Below are positions 23,201-36,003 of a stretch of 64,000 bases of DNA, piece by piece; the stretch's first letter is position 1, and the number at the start of each line of letters is the position of its first letter. Below the pieces are notes generated by a model, which did not search any database, was not told the origin of the DNA, and saw only the letters and a program-made list of their open reading frames with translations. Location of the stretch: positions 2,542,001-2,606,000 of the forward strand of contig JAOVFP010000015.1 of the NCBI GenBank assembly GCA_025738555.1. Direction: 5' to 3'. Source of the stretch: Cyathus striatus. Its lineage: Eukaryota; Basidiomycota; Agaricomycetes; Agaricales; Nidulariaceae. Position numbers and translations under genes: made by a program.

Positions 23201-23665
23201 CAGTACAATCCCTCATAATGCATAGCCTCATAATGCATAAATCTCCTAATGCATTAACTTTGACTAGGTACCACATTGGGGAGCAGGTAAATCAGGTGCA
23301 TAATGCATAATGCATAGGTCTCAGGAGTCAATTATGCATTATGGTGGATGGATTTAGCACAAGTGCACATAAAAAAATTCTACTCCAATAGTTAGTTCTC
23401 TTCAGACCAGCCCCAACACTTTCTTGCATTTACTAAACAATGAATTTATGACTAAATCTGACTCTAAACTGTACTAAATGGACTCAGGCTAACTGTGGGA
23501 AAATAATATATCCTTGATTTCCTTACCATTTTTGGTGATCTCTGTCACACTTTTTGCAGATGTCACACTATGTCACAATGTGTGACACTTCTCTTCATGC
23601 ATAAATCTCATAATGCATTAGCAAAGGGTGTGTCCCAATGCTATGCATTATGAGGGATTGTACTG
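23201..23665. mobile_element. pogo/mariner-like MITE
   Basis: Ends are inverted repeats of about 24 bp: CAGTACAATCCCTCATAATG at the left and CATTATGAGGGATTGTACTG at the right. They are flanked by the dinucleotide TA on both sides. TIRs starting CAGT with TA target duplication point to Tc1/mariner-pogo. It is 465 bp with no coding capacity and carries many internal ATAATGCAT/ATGCATTAT copies. Confidence 0.82.
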
Positions 23666-23673
23666 TAGTATTA

Positions 23674-25033
23674 TGTCATAGCTGTACCTTTCCTACCTTA
23701 TTCCCATACTTCTATTCCACACTTCTTGACTTGTGTAGATATTGTCCTTTCACTTTTTCCCTTCTGCTCTTCTGACTGAAAGTTACCAAGCTTATGTCAC
23801 CTTACTCATCCAGTTCTTATCTGCTCTCCATTATGCTTTCTCCATCATACTGTTACATACCGATTCCCTTCCTACTGGGAAACGAATGCGATGACACCCG
23901 GAGGGCGTGGGAGAACTATAACGGAAACCCGAAGTGAGTACGGGTATGGGAATGAGAGCAGAAGTGCAGAAGTGAACCGTGGCTTCAGCGTATGTGCTGC
24001 GCCGCCTGGATATCCCCAGGGAATGGTTTGTATTTCACAACATATGATATCCAATGTAAGGAAACATTCCAGAGTATAAGAGAGGGCTTCACCACTACAC
24101 TAGGCAGTGGGAGAGAAACCCGAAGGAAAACCCGGAGTGGGTTTCGGAACTTAGTGTAGGAAGAAAGTGTACAGAGTTGATACGAATACTGAAGACTACC
24201 TATTACATCTGGAAGACTACTTATACTAAGTAGGAACCTGTAGATACGAATGTAGAAGTATTATACAAAGGACAAGTCAAAGGAGTAAGTAGGAAATGAA
24301 GTCTTGGCAAAGCGGAGTAGGGGCGCAAATGACGTGCTCAGAATGAAGAATAAGGAACTAATCTACAAAGGCCATAATGAAACATATAAGTAGGAATGGA
24401 AGAGAGGAGTAATAGAATGATGATGCGGTGAGGCCGTCATAAGAGAAAGTACATATCTGAAGTATCCGATAGAAAACCCGACGGGTTCCGGGTACGTTCC
24501 CAGGCAGGAATGTCGGGAAGTGTAAACCCGAAGCGGGTACGTTCCGGGAATGGACCGGGTATGTTAGAAGGTCACGTGGGAACGTCGGCACAATGTATCC
24601 GGACACGGATATAACACATACCCCAGGTATACTTGTCTCAGCATTCCTCTCAATCCTTAGTTTGTCCTTGGTACATATTATATTCAAACCCTACTCCACC
24701 TTCTGCCACCATCTTATTATGTTTATCAATTAGTATACTATTACCCATTTGTTCACTGGTCATCAGTGAAGTCATATAGTATTTAAGTAGCACATCTTGT
24801 ACTACTACTACTCAGTAATGACTCTGCACTCTGCACTCTGCACTCTGCACTCTGCACTCTGCACTCCTGTCCCTCTCTTACTCCACACTCCTGTCTCTCC
24901 CTTCCACACTTCAAAATACCTGGACCACAAGAACAATGAGGGGTGCAGTATATAAGCTGAAGCCGACAGTCCTTCTGTCCCACACTTCCTACCTTTACAC
25001 TCCTGACCTTACATAGAAATACTGGTCTTGACA
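23674..25033. mobile_element. Solo LTR, family LTR-E, with nested LTR-A
   Basis: Starts TGTCATAGCTGTACC and ends ...GGTCTTGACA, flanked by identical TATTA (23669-23673 and 25034-25038). Without the inserted LTR-A (23851-24616) it is about 590 bp. Its 3' part shares the block GGGGTGCAGTATATAAGCTG with related blocks in LTR-C and LTR-D, so these belong to one superfamily. A heptamer array (ACTCTGC)n, about six units, lies at 24,822-24,866. Confidence 0.82.
23851..24616 (-). mobile_element. Solo LTR, family LTR-A, CpG-rich (young) copy
   Basis: Begins TGTTACATACCG and ends CGGATATAACA; flanked by CATAC on both sides (23846-23850, 24617-24621). About 766 bp. It retains many CpGs (ACCCGGAGGGCG, CCCGACGGGTTCCGGG), in contrast to the copies at 41820 and 55127. 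Palindromic motifs such as CCCGGAGTGGG and GAACGTTCC-like words are frequent. Confidence 0.9.
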
Positions 25034-25038
25034 TATTA

Positions 25039-27180
25039 ATTCAAAGTCTAAGTTGAAGCTTAAACCCAAAGACAGGTGCTTTGTTCTTGATTACACTCTC
25101 AACAATGGACTTTGGACCTTATGTAAGTGGCTCTACCAGCCACACACATCTTCCAGTGCCTAATGTAGACCCAATACTGGTTCTCATTGGTACTCCCAAC
25201 TAAACTAATCATCTACTTGCCAAATAAATACATACTAAAGAGGGGGAAGTATGACCTGTGCAAGCTCAAAAAACCAGGTGCTGAATCTGATTATAAACAA
25301 CATGACCTCAGTTATGCATTTATAAATTGATAAATGCAAAAAGAACAGAGGATACATTATCCCATCCTGTTGTCATTGAAGGTTATGTCCCTGCCTGCTA
25401 TAGCCTTGGCCCTCAGCATCAATTCTACAGCACTCATTCATTCATCCTAGCAAGTTGTGTCAGCTGCTGGCACATCCTTGACAGGGGTGAATACACACTA
25501 ATTCAGATAGATATACACACCAGCTTGCATGGAGTATTGAGTAGGGTGTAGGAGAGTTGCCTGGATGTCAAAAATGATGAGATTCCTCTTACAACTGTAG
25601 TGAAAGCAATGACATGCCATGCTCTACACACAAGTTCTGAAGAGGGAGGCTGTGAGATGGTTTACCATTGATAGAATGTTCAGCTGTGATGATAGAGAGT
25701 GTTAGCACAGATAAGGGTACCCAACAATATAGATGAATGTACACCAAAGTTGCCCCCAACACATACAAACAGCCAAGCACTACCTCAACCCTGTATCAAT
25801 GATAATACCCAGGTGGCCTGGCAGTACACCCAGTATGGGGATGGTGGCTGTGATTGCCATGGTGAAGAGTTAGGGCAAGGGTGGTCATGATGCATCATAG
25901 GGTGCTGTGGTGTAGAAGGATGGGAACTACTGGGAATGACAACAATATAGCCAGGGTGTCTGCACAACCATGCAACACTATCACAACTGCAAGGCTATCC
26001 TTGGCAGCCCCAAAATATGTTCTCAAAACATACAGTAGTGTGCCCCATGCAAATACCACCAACCAACACACTTGAAATGCTCTCCGCCCCTTCTAATCCA
26101 CTCAGTTTTTGTACAACTGACTTTTCTAGGTTTTTGCAGCTTCTTACATTGTCAAGTGTTGAGTCAGGCATGCACATTGAGAGAAATTGTTTGGTGGTGT
26201 CTGACCAATTTATCACTGGACTTCAAGATCCACTCACCATGCATGACAAAGAGGGACAAATGAGTGGAGGCAGGGGAAGTGGCACAGGCTACAGGAAGAA
26301 GTGAGTTAGTCAAATACAATGAAGGGAGAAGGGAGGGGAGGGAATATACATGAGAATAGTGACAGTCACAATATCATTAGGGTAGAATGCCAATGCAAAG
26401 TCAACACTGAGTATATACCATATCACACCATTTACTGAATGCTACAGTCAAAAAAGCATCAGTTCCTGCTCGGAGTGAAGAGAGCAAAAGGAAGACAAAC
26501 AGACCTTCTTGCTCTTGCACATAAGAAAGCCCAGTGCCTTCTCATACATGTGCTCGAAGTGTGAGGAGTTGAAGTGCAGAATGTTCGCAGGGATGATGAC
26601 ACACAGCACACTCCAGAGGACAAAGACCACCCTCTTGATGTCATCATTTGAGATGTACAAGTAGAGTGTCAGGAACCCTACAAGCAGCTATCAGCATGAG
26701 ATATTTTAGGGAGAGAGACAACATGAACAAGATTGCAGTAGAGATGTGCTGGGGGAGAGGGGTAAAGTGAGAACACAAAATGTGTCCCATGCACAAGCAG
26801 CAGAGTACCTGCAACATTTAATTTTCACATCTAAATTGTGTACTAGTCAGATCACATCCATTGGGGACAGCTTGAACACACATCACCCCCAGCATGTCAA
26901 ACACACATGAATGAGTAATGCTGATGCAGAAGAACCATGGGTGGCACATTCGCAGGGATGACAACAGACATTGGTGTGACTGTGAGCTCAAGACAGTGGG
27001 ACATGAACCTACACAAAGGGTTGAGTGCCAGAAGAGCAAGGTGGATAATGGAGGTACTGGTCTAGGGTTGGGGAACAAACTGGCATGTAACTTACTAGTT
27101 TGTTACATCCCTCAGAAAATAGCATGTAACAAATGTAACAAACCTCCATCACATGATCTGCAAAAATTGGTAAAAAAAAT
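25039..27180. other. Unassigned repeat-like region upstream of the Ulp1 relic
   Basis: CpG-poor with short open frames on both strands and no recognised domain. It may be the 5' part of the transposon that carried the Ulp1 gene, or older debris. A minus-strand frame at 26448-26660 (YISNDDIKRVVFVLW, SSHFEHMYEKALGFL) is less repetitive but not assignable. Confidence 0.3.
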
Positions 27181-27545
27181 TGAACAATATCTTTGAGCTG
27201 GATACATTAAGCACACTCCAACAAGTATGCAACCCAACAATGAAAGGACCAATGAACATTCCCAGTAAGCCCAATGATCCTTCTTGGTGAGGCAGTGGGC
27301 ACCAATTCACCAATTTGCCTGATGACATAAAGGCACATGTATGTTCACAGCTGTTGATATCCCAAGTGCATGAAGTTGTTTTAGTCCCAGATAAACAGTG
27401 CTCTGTTCTTGATTTATTCACTGCACAAACACTGCCACCAGTTTATACTGGTGTTGACAGCTATATCATTCTGGCAGAGCATTCTTTTTTTAGCATCAAG
27501 GACCCCACAAGTGACTGTGAGCTCCAGCTTCTTACTACTTGAGTT

Positions 27546-30500
27546 TAGTGATGAGCAGGGGTATACCCCTGGGTATCTGAGTTGTACCCTTACCCTTACC
27601 CCCCAAATACCTCTACCCTTGGCAAGGGTAGGGGTATCTGTGAAGGGTCCAAGGGGTACAGACCCTTACTCATACCCCCAGGGATCAGGTGAGGGTACAG
27701 ACCAAATGATCACTGATATATAATTATCAATACAGAATATTCTTCCCATTATTTAAAGTATGCTTCTAAGATTACATGTAATTAATTTATATGAGATGTT
27801 GAATGAACAATATTTGATATTCAGGTCTATTGGCATGCCAGTTATCTGTAACAGAGGAGAATGAAGGAAGAATAAAGGAGAGACTATTTAGTATTTTTAT
27901 ATATAACATCTACATCACTTGGAAGTGTCAACTATGTCAATGGAAACCTTGCTTGCAAGAAAAAAGAAATAAAATAATTTTGAGGGACTATAGTATGTAT
28001 TGTAAATAAAATGGCAGTAATACTGTAAATAAGAGTCTGAGATTGACATTAATAAACAGTGTGATGATGTCTGCTTAGTGGTGGAGATACAAGAGGGTCT
28101 AATTTAATTCATGTGGTGTTACCTTATTACCTGGAGGAGGGAGTATAGTACAAATTGCAATTAAATTGGCAGAGTAGTGAATGCAAGGTCTGGTCCATGC
28201 AAAAAACATATTCACAAAACTGTTAAATAAAGCTACACAAGTATCTAATCACTAAGAAAAAATATATCTATCTTTTTGCAAAATACAAACCAAAATAACT
28301 ATATAATAAGACAAAATAACATAACAGAATGAGAACACATGGCTACACTGTAATTTGATATGAGATGAGGAAGTCCCCTGGTAGTGGGATGATGGAGGGC
28401 CTTCTAGGAGGAACTCTAGTTTGAGGACTTGCCCTCATCCAGTCAAGGTCTGACACCACTCTTGTTCCCCTCCAACAACTGTGTTACCACCTCACATCCC
28501 TGCCTCCTCCATGTTCTCTCCACTCTCCTCCATCTTCATATTCTTGTGGACATGCTTGAACTGGTAGCTGGAGTACAATCTCTTATGCTCCTTGGATGTT
28601 TCTGTGAGCCCATGCTTTGGAGAGGAAGTTGTCATTCAGTTCAATCATACCCAAGATGTGATTTGGTCAGACAAAATCAACATGGAGAATCATGAATGTG
28701 TTCAGTGGGCAGGGAATGTATTCATGGTTGGTGATTTCATGTAGGTGAAGTTGAGGGAGAGAGAAGAGGACCTGAGGGAACAGGAGACATCAGACATTTA
28801 GAGTCTGAGTTGTCAGAGGGGCCCACATATGTGCTGGGAGGAGTATAGTATATATGGCTGGATACTGTGCAGTGTCAGTACACTGTATAAGCCAATAGAG
28901 AAGAAGATATACTGGATGTGTTGATATATGATACCAAATGTTGGTATTGTGTACTCATTGTCATTGTCATGAAGGGCAAGAGACACTCATAGGGAGACAG
29001 CCTTTTCGTGTGCCAATATCTGTGGCCCATTGGCATTTCCATCACACTCACCACTCCTCCTTCAGCTCCTTACTATTGCCATGGGGCTCAGATTGCATTA
29101 GGACACATATTTCTTGACAGATAGGAAAGGAGGTGCTAGATGACTGAACATGTGAGGCAAGTGCAGAAGTGGTACACTGGTAAGTATATGGAGATTTGTT
29201 CTGCCATGAGGTGGAAGGAACAATGGTATGTGTCAAGGTTGTAGGAGGGAAGAAGAGGACAAAGATGCAGAGGGCATGGGAGAGTATGGCCAAGGACTGG
29301 AAGAAGATGATGAGAAAGGCAATGTCAGCAGCCCTGGAAAGGGCTTGGACAGGCATGTGCAGCAAGGACTTGTACATGTAGGTTTTGAAGAGAATTCTCA
29401 AGTTGCTAGACAAGACTTCAGTATGGTGTCAAGTAGAACCAGATGAAGTGCACCTCTTGAGATTGAATGGGAAGTGTGTGCATCAACTCACTATGGTCAT
29501 GATAAGTACTTGATTCATGCTTTTCAAGTAGGGGGTAAACAGGGGTGTATGACTCTGAGGGAGATGATCCAGGCCCCACATCAGTAGGAGGAGGGGGTCA
29601 AAGAGAGAGGGTCATAGATCCTGAAACTGCACTGGGGTTGGCAAGGTTGGAAGAGTCATGGTGCAAGCCCACAAAGCAAAGAACACATGATTGTGGGAGA
29701 AGTCACATGTTGGTTGAGAAGTGCAACTTATTTTCACCCAAGAGAGTACCTTGCAAGCAAGGTGATTATCCAGTCTTTCTTACATTTCTTTTGGTTTCAC
29801 AAGCAACTACATAAGTTTTACAACATTGCATAGGTACTTGATAAGTAATACCTGTTCATATATTCACTAGTTACTACTTACATCCCATAAATGGTTTCAG
29901 TACTTGTCTTCTTCAAATATATAGTGTTTTTATACAGTTCACTCAAGGGTGCTTGTGGATTTTTAAAAAAGACCTGGGGTCAATTTATTTTTTTCCACCT
30001 TGTCAAGGTACCCTACCTACCTATCAGGATGACTAAGCTGATCAAATTACCAAATATAGAAGGTACATCTATTTTTAGATGCACACATACAGACTATGCC
30101 CAACTCTAATGTCTACTCAATGTCTCTTACTTTTGTCTTCACTTACTCCCTCTCAGGCTCCCTCCCACATCAGTTACCTTACACATATCACAGATCCAGC
30201 TATGAGAAATTAATCTATCAATTCAATCATGATGAAACTGTTTAACAAGTGAGTTAGTAACAATACTAACACTGAAAATTGTTAAAATTGTGTTACCCAT
30301 TCAGTTTTGCATCCACCTTGACTGCAGTTTACAGTGTTTGGAAGCAAATTGTTGACAACATTCCCACACAAGCAAGAATTCATTTGAAGCACTTTGCAGA
30401 CTTGCTTTTGATGACCTTCAACCAATTTTGTGGCAGCAACTGTGGTTGGCACTGAAGCAGAAGTACCCTTGGATGTCAACTGCTCAGTAGAGACTACAGC

Positions 30501-31514
30501 CAGAGTAACTATGGTAACATTCTTGTACCGAAGTAAGCAGATTGGTTCCAAGTAAGTGGAATAGATGATACCCACAGTATTGTCTATGGCAGAACTTCAT
30601 GATACAGGTCCTTCCCCAATTGCCACTTTGTCCTCACAAGTTCCAGGTATGTGCTCATCTACCTGTATAGGTTTGCTTCACTGAACCTGTAATGCACATG
30701 GCACAGTCTCTTCATGCTGCAGCTCTGACATAGCAGATGCACTGTATGCAACTTGTTCAAGTACATACAAAGTATCTGTGAGTGTTACTGTGCTGTCATG
30801 TTTTTACATGTTCCACATTCAGGGCAGACCACATATACCTCTGAGTCAATGATGCCTGGTGGCAATGGAGTGGGTAACTGTGTCTGTGGTTAGATAGTTT
30901 AGCTACATTATAGCAATTGTATAATGTACATCTGGGTTCATTCAAATAAATGTGAAGGGGTTTCTGTTCATTACTGCAAACAGAAAATAAGTTGATGACA
31001 TAATCATTAGATAAGATAATGATTATCTATTAACACACAAATCTTTGTCAGCTGTGTCTTAAACTCCTTAGAAGTACTGATCTAAGTACAGGAAGTGAAA
31101 ACAAATATAAAATATAATAATATATAGCTTGAAATTGATTGAGAACCCTCATTTATGACCTCTTTGAGTCTTGGTATGGAGGGTTCCTTTTTTTTTTTTC
31201 CAGCCCCCAGCCAGACCCTACCTACCCTACCCCCTGTGGGAAATTACAGTTGGCACACCCCCTTGAGTTCACTTTCCATAAATATTTAGAGAATGACATG
31301 TATCTAAATATATATCAAACTCAGAGTTTTAAACATGTTGAAGTAGTAGTACCATGTTCATTTAGTATATTCAGTATTTACATCAATAATACCCCTGGAC
31401 CCTTGCCAGGGGTAGGGATATTTTCATTTCTGAAAAATCTGGACCCTTACCCCTACCCCACTTGGACCCTACCCATGGACCCCTAGGGTATGCTGTACCT
31501 CTTGCTCATCACTA
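27546..31514. mobile_element. hAT-c element inserted in the Ulp1 gene
   Basis: Left end TAGTGATGAGCAGGGGTATACC, right end GGTATGCTGTACCTCTTGCTCATCACTA read as inverted TIR of at least 12 bp. Identical 8-bp CTTGAGTT flanks it (27538-27545 and 31515-31522). Just inside both ends are pyrimidine/purine-biased CCCTTACCC-like repeats. No transposase is recognised. The minus-strand frame at 30282-30575 ends with CLCGNVVNNLLPNTVNCSQGGC, a PHD-like Cys pattern cut short. About 27,912-28,060 repeats the dispersed sequence seen at 10,560. Confidence 0.87.
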
Positions 31515-31808
31515 CTTGAGTTCTGCCAAAGGCCATTGTTGCTATTTTGCTGGAGCAATCGAAGCAGGCATGGCTAGATGGATACAGTTCAATCACATTG
31601 CCTCAGGAGATGACTTTTTTCCCACTTTGGGCAGCCACATTTTGGTCAACATTACTTGTCAATATTAATCTGTCACTTACAAAATGGAAAAAGGCTGTTG
31701 ATTGGCTTAGAAGAGATGCACTTTTTCAGTTCCATAGAGCTGAGGTTAATGATGTGCTCCATGAGCTCAACACTTTAGCTTGGACTGCAAAAATTCCTGG
31801 TCAACAAC

Positions 31809-33021
31809 TAGGCAACAGCATGGGTACACCATACCTACATGGGTCACAGGTATGGGTACTGGTGGGTACAGGTATGGGTCAGGTCTTGAAGACCTGTAAC
31901 CCACAGGTACCCATAGGGGGTTCATTAAATAAAAATGTGAGAAATGATGGTTTTGCAACAGTAATAGTTTTGCATAAGTTTATAGTGTACATTAACATGA
32001 GTTGTGCTTGTGTTTAAAGCAAAACCTCGGTTTTGCATTTTGTTCAGCTCATGGGGTTGAGCTTAGGTGATATACCTATATGTAATTCATTCAAATTAAC
32101 ATTACTACTCCAATTCATTTTGTATGTCTTTGATATTATGGATGTGGATAGTGCATTGCTGTATGGTCATAATGACTCTACATTCATATTTTATGGCTAT
32201 CTTGTTTATGTTCTATAAATAATAATGTCTGCCTCTTCCTCAGTACACAGAAATTAGGATTCTGTCTCTATATCACACTCACTCCTTTTGTATTTCTACA
32301 GACATATTGCATTGTGATATAATGGTTACATACACTATATTTCATGCTCCATATCACCATGTATTGTACATGATACATGTTTATTTAATGTTTTTCTATG
32401 TTTTGTAGAATTTCCTATATTCTAAAGATGGTATGATACAACCAACAGTTATTGCTTGACTCCTTCGTCTTTTCACATACTTATACCCATGTTGCCTATG
32501 TACAAAATGAGCTACTATACATAATATTGGCACATCTGGTTCAAGTGCTATGAAATAGACATTCTGTATCTCTTATATTCTGGAGATAATGTGATATGAG
32601 TAGTAGTGTTCATTCAACTCTCTTGAATATTTGTGTACAAATACTCATGTAGTATACATACAAAATGAGCTATTATACAAAATGTTTGTGCATCTGGTTC
32701 AAGCACTACGAAATAAGCATTTCATATCTCCTATATTCAGGAAATAGCACAATAAAAGCAGCTGCTTTAACTCAAACATTGCATGTGCTAGTGTACAAAT
32801 ACTAGTTCTGGCTACATACAAAATAAGCTATTACACAAGATTATCATACATCTGCTTCAAGTGATATGAATTAATTCATTATATATTTATTCAAATTCTG
32901 AAATATGTAAGTATTAGTAAAACCCATGGGTACCTGTACCCATGGGAATGGGTATGGGTTGGCATGGGTACAGGTATGGGTCAAGCTCCAGACACCCATG
33001 GGTCCCCCATGACATTGCCTA
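31809..33021. mobile_element. hAT-a copy 2, inserted in the Ulp1 gene
   Basis: Begins TAGGCAACAGCATGGGTAC and ends CCCATGACATTGCCTA, flanked by TCAACAAC on both sides (31801-31808, 33022-33029). It is 1.2 kb and shares ends plus a central block (CATTTTGTTCAGCTCATGGGGTTGAGC, near 32,035) with hAT-a copy 1 at about 21,705. It is therefore an internally deleted, non-autonomous derivative. A tandem array of about 158-bp units lies at 32,490-32,870. Confidence 0.9.
32490..32870. repeat. Tandem array of about 158 bp in hAT-a copy 2
   Basis: Three diverged units marked by TACAAAATGAGCTACTATAC at about 32,501, 32,659 and 32,817, each followed by CATCTGGTTCAAG. The sequence is unrelated to the array in copy 1 although the position near the right TIR and unit length are similar. 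Confidence 0.6.
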
Positions 33022-33826
33022 TCAACAACTTCCATTGGATGTAGACACACTAGTACCATTTCTATCTAGAAGTTGGTTTGGAAATGAGCAAATTGATTTA
33101 ATGTTGGTCATTTTGCAGTAAGATGTGTTGGTGATCTCAAGCTTCACAGAAATTACCATTATCAGTGTGCTGCTTTCAACCATGATTTTAAGTGCCTATA
33201 CTTTGGAAGTTGTGGAGGAGAAGAAGGTTTATGACCCTTATGACGATAGCAAGCTTACACGGTTTGGTCACAAACTTCAACTCATTGATGGATTTGCTGG
33301 GATATTTTTCATTAATGGTGACCACTGGGTTTCTGCCCTGGTTAGTCATACTGTGGAGAAGTATGAAATAAGCTTTGTTGATCCAGCAGGAAAGATTGAT
33401 AAGACAGATAATCTAGTTATGCATGCTCTGAAATGGTTCATTCTGAAGCATTGTAATGATGTTCCTGAGCAATTTTCTTACACAGATATCCCATGTTCTC
33501 AACAAGATACTTATGTTGATAGCTGGAACTGTGGCCTTCTCAGTGTGAATGCATTATTCCACTGGTTTATTCCTACAGAGAACCCACTTTTGGAAGAAGA
33601 TCTAATTATGTGAGACATTGCAAGAGTAAGAATGATGTGCAAAATCATTCAAGACTTTGATTCAAAGGTATGTGATATTATTTTTACCTTGATTAACATT
33701 AATTTATCAGTTGCAGAATCTCTTTGGTGAACATGCACTACCATCAACAAGCAATGTTGTATACAGCTGGGTGAACAATTTTATGAGCCTCATAAAGAAA
33801 TGACATCATCTTGTGAGCTTCCTCTG

Positions 33827-34152
33827 TGTCACAGCCATGCCTCTAGCCTGACTTGGCAGTGGAGTATGAGAGAGTGACTGCAGAGAAATGAAGCATGAGT
33901 AAGGGACAAGAGCAGAGAAAGTGACTCAGGGGGTAGGACTTTGGCTTCAGCTTATGTGCTGTGCCCCTGGGATTCCCAGTTCTGGATTTTGGAGTAAGGG
34001 CAAGCCCTTTGGAGAAGACAAGATATGGAAGAGATGAGAGATGTAACTCAAGTCAGATGAGAGGGTGAGGACATAGTTCAATACAAAACTGAAGTCTAAG
34101 TACAGTTGTCATGCTACTTAAATACTAGAAAGTCAGAGTAAGTAAAGGCCAC
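33827..34152 (-). mobile_element. Truncated LTR, family LTR-D
   Basis: Reading on the minus strand, 33,830-34,150 matches the end of the window (63,690-64,000) over about 310 bp with few differences outside CpG sites. It abuts LTR-B at 34153, which cuts it off. The terminus here is TGTCACAGCC at 33827, giving the LTR-D end that lies just beyond the window in the other copy. Confidence 0.75.
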
Positions 34153-35492
34153 TGTCAGTTTAAGATAATAATTATCTAAGGTGGTCAGCAGGAAGTGACT
34201 TTGTTCATGTTTTGCACCTGAGTGTTGGGGAACATTATTTGTAGATATTCTCCTTAACTCAAGAGGTTTGGTGATGAATGCAGGTGTATATTTAAGTGTA
34301 GAGGTGGGTAGGTAAGTTTAGAAGAGCAGGCAAATAGCAAACACAACAATTAGGATTATGACAAGGGCTTGCAGGTGAAGGGTAGGCTGAAGATATAGAT
34401 CACTATTATGGTGAAGGTTGAAGCAGAGTTGGGGTCCCTGATGATTTCTGCTCCTTACTTCACAGCTGGGGCACATATATAATTTACAAAGTTACAGTGC
34501 CTCACTATCTGAGTGGACACAAATATGGTACAATGACAGTTGCTATATGAAGTTATGGTGCCTCACTATCTGAGTGGACACAAATATGATGCTGCTGCTG
34601 CTGTTACTTTATGAAGATATGGTGCCTCACTATCTGAGTAGACACAAATAATACAAATTAGTTTCACACTTTACTGTTGACACTTTATATGTGACTCTGA
34701 CAATACATGTACTGAGTAGAAAGGAAGTATATAGATTATATTTAGTAGGTTAGAGCTGTGTGCTACAACTGCAAAGGGATACAAACAAATGTAAACTAGG
34801 TATAAGTTGTTAGTTCTACAGGCCAAATCCTCCTCCTTATATGCCTTTTTCCCTCCTGCTGATTAATCATATCTCACACCTACTTTCCCATTGTTCTCCA
34901 ACTGGGGAAAGCATGAGTCATCCTTTTACTCCATTGTTCTCCAAATAAGGAAGTATGAGTCATCCTTTTCTCCATTGTTCTCCAATTTAGGATGCATGAG
35001 TCAGCATCTTAGACAATGGGTATATTTAGCACAATAGAAATGCTATTAATAGTACTTGAAAGAACAATGGCTATATTTAGCACAATAGATATGCTATTAA
35101 TAGCTCTTGAGAACAATGGTGCTCTTTTGTTTGTACCTGAAGGCTCTTATTTTTGTACAGGGTATAATTATTTGTACATATTAGTCCTGGTGTAGTTGTT
35201 TATATAATGATGTTATTCTGATTAGTGCTGGACCAGTAGTATGACTAAGTGTTTGTGTATGTTTATCTTGATTAGTAATGGACTTTTAGTATTTATGTAT
35301 TATGTGGCTTTATTTGTTAGTGTATTGATTAGTTGCTTGTATATGATTTATTCTGATTAATAGTGGAATAGTAGTGAGTATTAGGTATTGTTTGTTAAGG
35401 TATTATTAGGTGTTCCAAGTGCTTGCTTTTCTATCTTTGAGTGATTTAGCTGTATTCATGTCATTATGTGAAATCAACTTTCACCTGTGACA
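34153..35492 (-). mobile_element. LTR, family LTR-B (inverted copy)
   Basis: Starts TGTCAGTTTAAG and ends ...CTTTCACCTGTGACA, 1,340 bp, opposite orientation to the copy at 13314. It provides the uninterrupted reference for the hAT-b insertion: here the sequence reads continuously through the TTTGGCCTGTAG site. It carries the same three 64-bp units (34,480-34,650) and six ACAATG/CATTGT motifs at 34,880-35,120. No matching flanks were found, so it may belong to a truncated element. Confidence 0.8.
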
Positions 35493-36003
35493 TCTGTGGG
35501 GAACTTGAAATTCAACTGTCCTCAGTTGTAAGTCTTCAAGAAGACTTAAAGATAACATAATATCAGCTTTTCACTCAAAGTTAGACAAGACTAATATGAA
35601 AGGTGATTGTATAGCAATTATCAAAAAAATGAAAATCCATTCTTTTTAGGGCTAAAGATGAAAAAGGGTACAGAAAAAGGAATTGTACTAATATGAAAAA
35701 GAGTTGAACTAATATGTTTGTAAGTACAAGGAAATAAAATAAAAAGAAATGGAATAGTATGGAAAACACAATTTTCAAAAAGAATTAAATACAACAAAAT
35801 ATGCAATCAAGTAGTTCCAATACTCCATTTATCTTTGAGAGTTGCAGGTGCTCATCTTGAACCTGGTGAAATCCTGAGGAACCTAAGGTGGGCATCTCCA
35901 TGGAACACACCTGAGAGGAGCAGACATGAATGATGAAAGGGCAATGAATTCTGAGCATACTGGCATCCCAATACATCTGGGTAGTTCAATACTGGTATCC
36001 ACA
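35493..36003. other. AT-rich unassigned stretch
   Basis: Low-complexity A-rich sequence (35,630-35,800) and no recognisable gene or repeat boundary. Confidence 0.3.

Larger units (their letters stand above)
27180..33803 (+). pseudogene. Transposon-type Ulp1/C48 cysteine protease gene split by two hAT insertions
   Basis: Three coding segments are collinear and in matching frames once the insertions at 27546-31514 and 31809-33021 are ignored. Segment 1 (27,180-27,545) includes NPTMKGPMNIP and QFTNLPDDIKAHVCSQLL. Segment 2 (31,523-31,808) includes WLDGYSSITLP and WKKAVDWLRRDALFQFHRAEV. Segment 3 (33,030-33,803) is the protease: GDHWVSALV gives the catalytic His, SFVDPAG the Asp and DSWNCGLLSVNAL the Cys. 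An intron near 33,669-33,728 leads to a C-terminus ending FMSLIKK. Stops at 27288, across the 27538-27545 TSD (TGA) and at 33611 (TGA) interrupt it; all fit Arg CGA-to-TGA change. Ulp1-fold proteases accompany several DNA-transposon families in fungi; which one is not resolved. N-terminus not found. Confidence 0.7.

Noticed and set aside
34153..35492. Treating this LTR-B as an insertion in LTR-D
   Set aside because: No 4-bp duplication is present, and the sequence after 35,492 does not resume LTR-D, so a truncation joint is as likely.
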